Source of the DNA: Saccoglossus kowalevskii
Lineage: Eukaryota > Hemichordata > Enteropneusta > Harrimaniidae
Reading direction: 5' to 3'
Assembly: GCF_000003605.2 (NCBI RefSeq)
Contig: NW_003141315.1
Location: 353,388 to 363,849, forward strand
DNA: 10,462 bases
How positions within the stretch are numbered: position 1 is the stretch's first letter; every line of letters starts with the position of its first letter. This document shows positions 1-8,400 of the stretch, piece after piece. A program made the translations under genes and the position numbers. The notes beneath the pieces are model-generated. The model was not told where the DNA came from, searched no databases, and was given only the letters and a program-made list of their open reading frames with translations.

Positions 1-290
1 AAAGCCAAAACGATTGCTGGTTTCTGATTGCTTCGGTTCTGGTGAGTGTGTATCTAGTGTGATTCGAACCCATGTCGTTTGTATTGGGCGTTTTTATGCA
101 ACCAGTTCCCCGTTTTATTGTGATTTTGAGTGTTTAATGATGTCTTCCTCACCCGTAACGCCATGACCCAGTTTCAACCACACGGCCATTTTGCAACACA
201 GTTCGTGACCCTCGGCGTCACCCGACTGACTGTATGAGCGTTCTGTTCAACTGTTAAGCTAGGATTTATTACCGTTATTATCATTATATT

Positions 291-300
291 GTCACGTGAT
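291..300. promoter_or_regulatory. Second GTCACGTGAT E-box
   Basis: CACGTG core in nearly the same 10-bp context as the palindrome at 789-798, about 500 bp further upstream. It is too far from the first exon to assign to the core promoter; it could serve an upstream or divergent gene. Confidence 0.3.
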
Positions 301-404
301 TTGTTTTACCTTATGTGTAATGTCTTAAGTATCTTTATTGTAATTTGTATATACCAATTCGTATATACCGAGGAAACGACCCCGATTGAAGGTCATGTAT
401 TTTA

Positions 405-412
405 TGACGTCA
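405..412. promoter_or_regulatory. TGACGTCA cAMP-response-element palindrome
   Basis: An exact 8-bp full CRE, the binding site of CREB/ATF bZIP factors, lies about 450 bp upstream of the predicted first exon. An 8-bp match can occur by chance, so function is only possible. Confidence 0.3.
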
Positions 413-788
413 CCAATTCGTGTGTAGGTACTGCTTCTAGATCTGTGCCTATATTTGTTATTAAGTTGTCATGATTTTGAACGAGAACAAAATGAGTAAA
501 AAACAAAAACTATTCAAAATAGCGACCTCTGTGTCGACAAATTGTGTTGCCTTCGTTCGCCCGCAAGTGCTATTACATGCATAGGGAAGTCTGATTGTCT
601 TAATCGTCAGGTTAACGCCATTCATTTTAAAATTTATCATTTAATAGAAAAACTATTTACAAATGAAATTATATTAGGCGGTGTTTCTGGCATATTGATC
701 TGACTTTTGCTGGTGAATAAAAACATTGATAATGTGTGCCCCTCAAAGAAAAGCTTTGTCTCCTCTATTCCATTTCTTGGGAGGTCCA

Positions 789-798
789 GTCACGTGAC
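789..798. promoter_or_regulatory. GTCACGTGAC palindrome (E-box/CLEAR-type)
   Basis: A perfect 10-bp palindrome with a CACGTG core lies 33 bp before the TATA-like box. It matches the optimal site of bHLH-zip factors of the USF, MITF and TFE families. A near copy, GTCACGTGAT, lies at 291-300. The sequence match is exact; use by this gene is inferred from position only. Confidence 0.45.
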
Positions 799-811
799 CC
801 TGCCAAGCAAC
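794..811 (+). promoter_or_regulatory. X-box-like pair of RFX half-sites, atypical spacing
   Basis: GTGACC and AGCAAC fit the two halves of the RFX X-box (GTNRCC, RGYAAC), the usual switch for ciliary genes, and sit just upstream of the predicted start of transcription. The spacer is 6 bp, whereas functional sites normally have 0-3. The left half overlaps the E-box palindrome. Suggestive for a ciliary gene but weak. Confidence 0.22.
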
Positions 812-830
812 AGCACAGACGTACAGACAT

Positions 831-837
831 TATAAAC
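831..837 (+). promoter_or_regulatory. TATA-like box TATAAAC
   Basis: TATAAAC lies about 30 bp before the probable first-exon region and about 40 bp before the donor at 878, a spacing that fits a core promoter. AT-rich surroundings make chance matches common. Confidence 0.35.
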
Positions 838-860
838 AAAATTGTGCTCCGTGCATCGTG

Positions 861-877
861 CATTTACTGTGAATAAG
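861..877 (+). other. Probable non-coding exon 1 (5' UTR), start uncertain
   Basis: The sequence ends in a good donor (AATAAG then GTATGT at 878). It lies downstream of the TATA-like box and contains no ATG. An acceptor follows at 2330-2331, 22 bp before the start codon, so a separate upstream UTR exon is needed. The left edge is placed only by distance from the TATA-like box; the transcription start could lie further upstream. Confidence 0.4.
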
Positions 878-2331
878 GTATGTTTCTGTTAGTTTTTAAG
901 TTGAGTTTATGAAATCTTCAACTTGCTGTGACTCAAAGGAATATAGCAGTTTGTTTATTTTCTAATTGCTAGTCGGTTATTTTCGAAATAGCAACCATAT
1001 CATCTGATGATCGTTACCGGGACCCCTCGCCTCACTGACAGAGTGTTCGGTGTCCTCCTCGATCGTCCCTATTTTGCAACTCTGGGATCAGATTGGAATC
1101 CGCTCACTAGTTCAAATTCATCACTGAAAAGAGTGTTTAATTTTGCGAACACATGGTAGTTCTATTGAACCAGCTAGTGAGTGTCAAACGTCTAAACATC
1201 TATGTTTTAAAAAACGTTGACCCCAAGTATTCCAATTAATTTGCCCAGAGAGTATCCCTCAATTTTTCAGTAATACCGTGAGAATAACACCATGCTCGTA
1301 ATGGAATGTATTTATAAACTATAAGTATACCACTATGGTGATGAGAGTCGCCAAAAACACTGTTTTGTCTTTTTTTCATTTTACTATGTTTACATGTGCA
1401 ACCGCAGTCTAACCTCACAACAATCCAATTTTTAGACGTGTGAAGTGTTATCAACATGTTTACTCATGTATTTTTTGTTTGTTTGTTTGTTTGGTACATT
1501 CGATATATTGCTATGTAACAAACGACAGATGTAAATCTATGATGACTTGTGTTAAGGAAATTGGATAAATTCTATCTAGGTAGAACCTCCTTACTGTTAG
1601 ATCTCCTCTAACTACATCTGCCTAACAATCAAGTTGCATTCAGGTAACACACAGGATCAACAACACACAAATCAACAATTTTCTGAATATTAATAGAATT
1701 AAAGAACTGAATTGCATTGCGTTTTCAGTAGCAGCGACTATTCATACTGCACCAGTGCATAAAACAGAAATAAATCAACCTTTCACACCGCAGCAATGTA
1801 ATATTCACATGTACCAAAAACAAACTTGAGTGACGATTGCAAACGAATGCTAACATACCATCTCAGATAGAGAAATTGCAGAACACCACTGCATGTATGT
1901 TTATAGGGGCACTTTCAGTTAAGCCTAATCTCACAACAAATTTACTTTCTGGATTAAAATTACAATGGATAACAAAAGATAGTTTAAACATTGTAATCAA
2001 CATAAGCAATAGTGTCCCATAATTCTTTGGTGCAATCCCTGGGCTTGGAAGGTTCCCCTTTGAAACAAAATGAAATCTATCATGTAATCAGTAAAATTTC
2101 TATTAGCACAAGTATGGACCATCTGATCTGATTTAATAACTATTTGGTGTACTTTATTACATGATTAGAATCAACAAATTAAAAAAAAAAATGACAAAAA
2201 AATATCACTGTTTCGTTGCCTATTAAATGAGTACAACACCTTATTCGATGTTTATTTTTTGTTAATAATGATACAAATGTATATTGTTTGTTCTTGGCTA
2301 AACTGATAGTCATTATTTATGCTTTTTTTAG
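878..2331 (+). other. Intron 1, no coding content recognised
   Basis: The intron runs from the GTATGT donor to a pyrimidine-rich acceptor (a T-run before AG at 2330). It is AT-rich overall, with a GC-richer CpG-bearing patch at about 1010-1125 that is not explained by any reading frame, and a TTTG microsatellite at 1473-1493. Short open frames on both strands resemble nothing known. Confidence 0.55.
1473..1493. repeat. (TTTG)n microsatellite
   Basis: About five perfect TTTG units inside intron 1, continuing a short T-run. Confidence 0.85.
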
Positions 2332-2444
2332 TAAATCCAACCATACTTGAAAGATGCCCCCAAAGAGAGAAGCAGTTGCTCTCCAGAGGGTTATCAACAA
2401 CCAGGAGCAATGGGATGAAGCGATGGGAGTTGAGGGGGTCATGT
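2332..2444 (+). CDS. NME8: Exon 2: 5' UTR, start codon and residues 1-30
   Basis: The acceptor is a T-run plus AG. The first 22 bp are untranslated, and a TGA lies in frame immediately before the codon ahead of ATG 2354, so translation cannot start upstream. An A at -3 gives a good start context. The peptide begins MPPKREAVALQRVINNQEQW, which resembles the N-terminus of NME8/NME9 proteins (a basic start, then a conserved INN...W segment leading into the Trx fold). The exon ends after the first base of codon 31 at a consensus GTAAGT donor (phase 1). Confidence 0.88.
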
Positions 2445-5400
2445 GTAAGTGCTGAATCAAATGTTCAAAATTTGGGGTGGAGTCACAGAACGTTCTAGGT
2501 TGCTAGTACGTGCACCACTGTACCATGTGTTTCTGTGAGCTTGGTGCGAGCTGCCATGAGATACAGGTTGAAGAGTCAGTGAAAATCAACAAATGGAGAA
2601 AACAGGACTCAACTTTTGAGGCAATTCTGAAGACCAAATTAATATATGTTGCACATGTTTGGGTAGTCTTAGTTGAGGAAAGTCTCAGCACTAGCCCAAA
2701 GTGCAGAGAGAGTTTTCAGCCCTTGTTTTCACCTGTGATGGTTGTCAGACGGTGAAAATGCCTTAATGTTCGTTCTCGAGAATTGATATTGCTGTAGAAC
2801 TGATCTGTGGTTGCTAGGCTATCTGACCATGCACTAGACTGACAGGCTGATATGCTTCTGGTCAGCTGTATTATGCAGTTGTAGACAGATATTTACTATT
2901 CATTGTACCAGCTTCAATTTTGTGCTGATCATGATAATTTCATATTGTTGGATGTCTGGCTACAAGTTTTATAGTACCCTAGTTACATGTATTTCGTCAC
3001 CTGCACATGCGTTCATAGTGTGTCGTTGTTTTCTTCAAACCAACGTCTACCCATGCACCTCTACGTTTTTAGCATGCATTGTTCTCGTCAATAGGGACTT
3101 GATTTCCACGTGTGCGCAGGTGACACCCCTCTGCTTTAAACCTTTGAATATTTTCTTCTAACTGCCTGTTTTATTTAAAATTCGCCTGGGATTTGTTTTC
3201 ATGTCGTTTATGTAAGCATTGCGATGTCAGCATAATGGCAATTCTACCTACCAAGATATGTTTATTATAGTCATTGATTTGTATCGTTGTTTCATTTTGT
3301 TTTATTTATCATTGAACAATTAGGCCAGAATTCTCGGTGTTCTTCAAAGGAAATAGCATAGCATTATGGGTAATTTGAAGAATATATTGCATAGCTTAAA
3401 ATTATGAAGAATATTTATAATTACGCTAGATAGCCCGAATGAATGCCTTCATGCTCTTCAAATTGCATGTATTTTGTTTGAAATTTCTTTTCATGCCCTC
3501 AGAACGCCTTAGCTGTAGCTTGTATTCTTTGTTTGATTGATGGTAATTCCACTAATAGACCTTGTTGTCTTACAGTGATAGACATATATCAAAAGTGGTG
3601 TGGACCTTGTAAAGCTGTGGTTGGTCTCTTCAAGAGATTGAAAAATGAAATTGGAGATGACTTGTTACACTTTGCTGTGGTAGGTACAACCGTTTCCCAA
3701 ATGCAAACTTATGTATGAAGCTTATTTTCGCTCATTATTGATGTAAAATATAGGAAAAAAAATATTTTTGCTGGATTTTATTTCCACTGATTCTTCCCTT
3801 CAGTGAATATAATTTACAGTAAAAATAAAGTATTTTTACAGTACTCTTGCTACATATGCTCACTGATGATACAACAAAGCTAGCAGGTGCAGCCACCTGC
3901 ATTCCTTGATGCCTTCCAAAACAGTTAAATATTTTGGACACAATTTTTATCAGTCCAAGGCAAATCTCAGTACGTTTAGCCTTGAAATTGGGTACCTCAG
4001 AATTAAAACATTTTTAAGCTGTGCTTCAATTAGCATGTTTATGAATCTTTCTTCTGTTTTAAGGTTGTTAATGTAACAGTGATGGAATTGCAGTTAAAAC
4101 AAACAATATTTTAACGTGTGCTGCAACTGGAGAGTTGTTAATCTAACACTGTAAAAGGATTAATTAGTCACTGGGTTTTAATTTTGCTTATTTCGCTGAC
4201 TGGAAAATGCGCTAAATTAAAACCTAGTGAATATGTAAAATTTAGCATGAACACATTAATCTAAATGATAAAACCGTGAATTTAAAGCCCACTGAATATG
4301 TCTGAAATGGTAAATCAGCAAAATATAAACTCAGTGAATATTAATCATTTTACAGTTGAAGAAAATACAGTACAGTTTTCTTTAATATATTGTGAATGCA
4401 AAGAATGTTAAATTTATTCTGTGTGTCTTTATTGTAAAATATGCAACCCATGTGATCACCTGAATTTTTAGACAAAGCCTCAGTGTTATAGATTTGAACA
4501 CTGCCAGAAAATAAAGTGGTGGTGAAATGTAGATCCATAAATCTACTAAAGATTTTCTGGAGTGAACAGCTTGTACTTTCAATCTATGTAAAATTTAGGG
4601 TTGTGTCCACATTTATCAAGTATTATTCTCTCTTCTAAGGCTGAGGCGGATGGGATAGAATCGCTGGAGAAATATCGTGGTCGCTGTGAGCCATGTTTTC
4701 TGTTCTTTTGTGGTGGTCAGCTCACTCATGTCGTACGTGGTTCAAATGCACCAGCTTTGCAACTTTCCATCACAACACAGCTCACAGCTGAGCATAAAGT
4801 GCTGGAGGAGGGTGCAGAGAGGAAAGTGGTGAGTATAAATATATTTTACAGTAGCTTACAGAACACTCTTAATGATAATAACATTTAAGATGACAATATA
4901 ACTATAACTTGGCTGTGGAAATTATTATCATCACTTGATGTGTTTCATCAGATTCGTGATCCATTACTTGCTGCACAAGAAGAGGAAGAGAAAGCTGCGG
5001 AAATGGCAGCTGAAGAAGAAAGGAAGAAAATGGAAGATGATGCACTTAGTAAGTATAATCTAGAAAATATTCTTTGAAATCTCTCCCTCTTCTTCCATGC
5101 CATGTTGTAAATTACATTCTTTTTCAACTCATTATAAATGTCCACAAAAAATAAATGTTAATTATTAAATTAGTCAACAGAATTGGTCAATTTTTTCAAT
5201 TGGTCGTACATGTATTACGGTAATGTAAGCTTGATGGTCTAAGATAGAAAATAAATGAAAGTTGATGTCTGTTTGTATATTATTTAGTATTTACATCTGA
5301 CCAATACTCTTGTATAATCATATCTGACATATACATACTACCGTATAAAACAGTTTTTAAAATTTACAGAAATATTACCCTTTAGCAATTTTTTTTTCAA

Positions 5401-8400
5401 AATCAACTTTTAATTAGTCAGTCATTATTTTGAATGTTCAGTCTAAAATTTTCATGTCATAGAGTTAATACATTTGTACCATCACGCAATTTGGTTTTCG
5501 TCTTTGTACTGTTTGAGTGTGCATAGACTGATACTTATAAACATCACTACTTAGTGATATGCACAAGGGCCATGTAATAATGGTTTACATTATGGTATAG
5601 TCTGGTATGGTATACTGAGTACAGGGTTGAACCTTGTGGATAGTCCTATAGTAGTAGTTTAATAGTAGCTCACTTGTCTGAAATTTATAAGCTATTTCTT
5701 AATACTGAATCTCGGTATTAAGTGATAATTAATATCTCTTATGTTCTTATAATTAATATAAGATACACAACTTAAGTCAATGAAATACATGTATTTATAT
5801 TGCTTGGGTTTGAATATTGTTTGCAACATGCTGTGTGAATAATATAACAATGAGTTGATATAATCGTAATATTGTCATTAATGTTTTAGATAGTGAGATA
5901 GAAGGCATAAGTAGCAGTATATCTTTGAGAAGAGTAGGTAGGAGAGCAGTACGTCATGCCATTAACAGAATTACAGGCAGCCGTACTAGCTTTACGGGTA
6001 GAGTAGACTAAGCCCACAGATACTTTAGTTATGTTATATATAAATAAGCAAAGTCTTGAGTTTGTTTTGTTCTACTGTTAACTATAGATTTACTTTTTAA
6101 TTCACCGTATTCAGTGACACCATATTCAGTGAAATTCAAATCCAACTCACTAAATAGCAGACTGGCCTAACACACTGAATTGTTAATATTAATTTTTTTT
6201 TATGATTATATTCTTAAGAAAAATTGTATTAATAGCAGAAGCACATCTTTATATGTATATGTGTGAAAGCCCCATTGAATTAATGCCAGTTTGCCTATGA
6301 AACAATAATTTTATTGCATCTTTTGAATTTAGTCACTGTCATTGGTCACTGATTTTTGTAGGAATCAAAATGAGAATCTTAAGAAGATAAAAATTGTATG
6401 TAGCTGTAGGTGCCTTCTGTAAGGCTCATACTAAAATGTTTGGACACCAGATTTTCCACTTACTTTGTTATTTGACCATAGCAAGATGTTTTTTTTTTCA
6501 AGATCACTATATCGATGAAACAATTTTTCGTCATTGGCATGCAGGGAATAAGCATAATCACTTGCATCATGAAAATCTCTGTGCCTCAGCCTCATGTCTG
6601 CAGTCAATGAATTAAAATATTTGGTGTTACCCAATTTCCAATGGAATGATTTTGAGGACTCACTCATGCCAGTGCTGTTGTACTTATAATTTACAGTAAG
6701 TTTCAGCTTGGTAGTAGAAATGTGGATTTAACTGTATTATTTTAATTTCACAGAACCACAGCCTAAGAAAGTCACAGTTGCTGTTATCAAACCTGATGCA
6801 GTCAAAAATGGATTGGTTAATGATATTGTTGGAAAGGTATGGTTTATTTATAATAACAATTTCATCGTGCATACATGTACAATGTATATACAAAACAACT
6901 AAATTGAAACTGGTCCAGGCCAAACACCATAGAAACTGAACCATTCATAGAGGTACAATACAGTTATACCTCTGTATATTGACCAACCTAGACAGGTGGC
7001 TTTTGTATGGACATTGATTTAAGAAAATACAACAAGTGTAACTGAAGATCAAAATAAATAAAAATATGTTTGTTTTTTTAATTAAATGGAGAAACATCAG
7101 TATAAAGACGAATGTTAAATACATCTAAACATTTGTCATCATTTTAACTGTTATACAAAGGGTCATTTGATCAGAGCAGTGCGAAATGGGTCATATATTA
7201 GATTGCAGTGAAGCAGCTGCTCTGCTAAGTACAGCACCCCGATCCACACCCAAGTTGTCTGCAAGTGATTTGGCATGATATATGAGATTTTTAAAATACA
7301 GTTCCCTGTACGTTTGTATTGTACTGCGACTGCGGTGAACTGCCTATGTATAAAAGGTAGTCATTATAAACACCTAACTGACAGGAATAGGAGGGTTACT
7401 TTATACAAGTTTAGACACATTTTAGTATATAAAATAATTTCTCATGTTCTTTTAAACTTTTACTGTGTTAATCAATCATGCTTTTGTTTTAGGAAGGAAA
7501 TCGTGAAGCAGTTAAGCTAGATTTGTGTATCACTACTAATTATTAGATTAAAAAGAGTCAAAATACTTTTGTTTTACATGATTTCTTGTGCTATGTAGTA
7601 CAATAATAACAATCTAAAAAATTATAACAATGTGCTTCTGTGTTCTTTCTTTACTGATTGGTTCAATGTATTTTTATATAATTCAGATGGAATCGGAAGG
7701 TATTGAAATCCTGGCACAGGAAGAAAGAACGCTTACAGAGGATGAAGCCAGGGAATTTTACGCAGCCCATAAAGATGAGGTAAGAGTGAGGTGTGACAGA
7801 ATCGTGTTTTGTCACCATGTTGTTACATGGGACCCATATAATTGTACTTGACATCATTCTGTCCATAATAATGTTTGGGTGATAGTGACTAAGTTAATTG
7901 TAACTGTGTGGAAAATGCAGCTTTACTGTAATCCATTTTATTCAACCATGCAAAATACCGTTAACGCTTTTTCACATTGTGTACTTGGAAAACTGCGGTA
8001 CTGTATGGTGCTTTAATTTCATGAGGAAAAATTTCTACAAGTCAGTGAAAATCCAGAAAATTTAAATCATTTCATGGGAGCCTGGGTCCTAAAAACAGGG
8101 AGTCTAATTTTGTCTACACGAATACCATAAAATTATCAAATCCTGAAAATTCCAAGTAACATATTTTAAATGATTTACATTACAAGTTTCATCATGTTTC
8201 ATCAATGTTTGCAGCTAGATATGATTTGTAATTTGATTGTTTGAGTGAAATAGAAATTTTACTGAAGGGGTATTTACAGAATAGAAATTTCTCTGGTGAT
8301 TTATCCACTGCTACCATATTCCATGGTTTTCCCTGTAACTTGTATTTTGTTGGTGAACTTACAGTAGTACTTTTTTTCTAAGTTCATTTGTCACAAACTA

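Larger units (their letters stand above)
1..830. other. Upstream region, no gene supported
   Basis: No convincing coding segment was found on either strand. The 61-codon open frame at 289-474 has no family resemblance and no splice context. The stretch is richer in CpG than the introns (around 160-235 and 515-570), which suits a promoter or an upstream neighbour's 5' end. It holds the E-box and CRE palindromes listed separately, and an isolated splice-donor-like site at 42. Confidence 0.5.
3680..4639 (+). other. Intron 3, rich in miniature repeats
   Basis: The intron holds an AT-rich repeat copy at 3741-3843 and an inverted-terminal-repeat element at 4148-4356 (both listed separately). A diverged direct repeat of GTTGTTAAT(G/C)TAACA at about 4064 and 4134 lies directly before the second element. 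No gene is seen; open frames on the minus strand here are intronic. Confidence 0.6.

Noticed and set aside
58-80. tRNA B-box-like GGGTTCGAATC on the minus strand
   Set aside because: The flanking bases do not form the T-arm stem (about 3 of 5 pairs), and no A box or acceptor stem is found at the required distance, so neither a tRNA nor a tRNA-derived SINE is supported.
289-474. 61-codon open frame upstream of the gene
   Set aside because: Hydrophobic, AT-driven composition with no recognisable family. Its ATG overlaps the E-box and there is no splice or start context.
2503-2755. Overlapping open frames on both strands in intron 2
   Set aside because: Neither translation resembles a known domain, both lie within a well-bounded intron, and chance frames of this size are expected.
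3533-3575. In-frame ATG upstream of the Trx active-site exon
   Set aside because: It lies before a strong CTTACAG acceptor, and the residues it would add have no family match. Exon 2 supplies the conserved N-terminus instead.
4948-5145. Minus-strand Ser-rich frame over exon 5
   Set aside because: It is the antisense shadow of the Glu-rich linker codons.
6394-6667. Opposite-strand open frames in intron 6
   Set aside because: No similarity to known proteins, no splice context, and they overlap each other.
7630-7686. Extension of exon 8 upstream to an ATG at 7630
   Set aside because: The extension is hydrophobic and unlike NDK sequence, while the acceptor at 7685-7686 joins exon 7 in exact NDK register.
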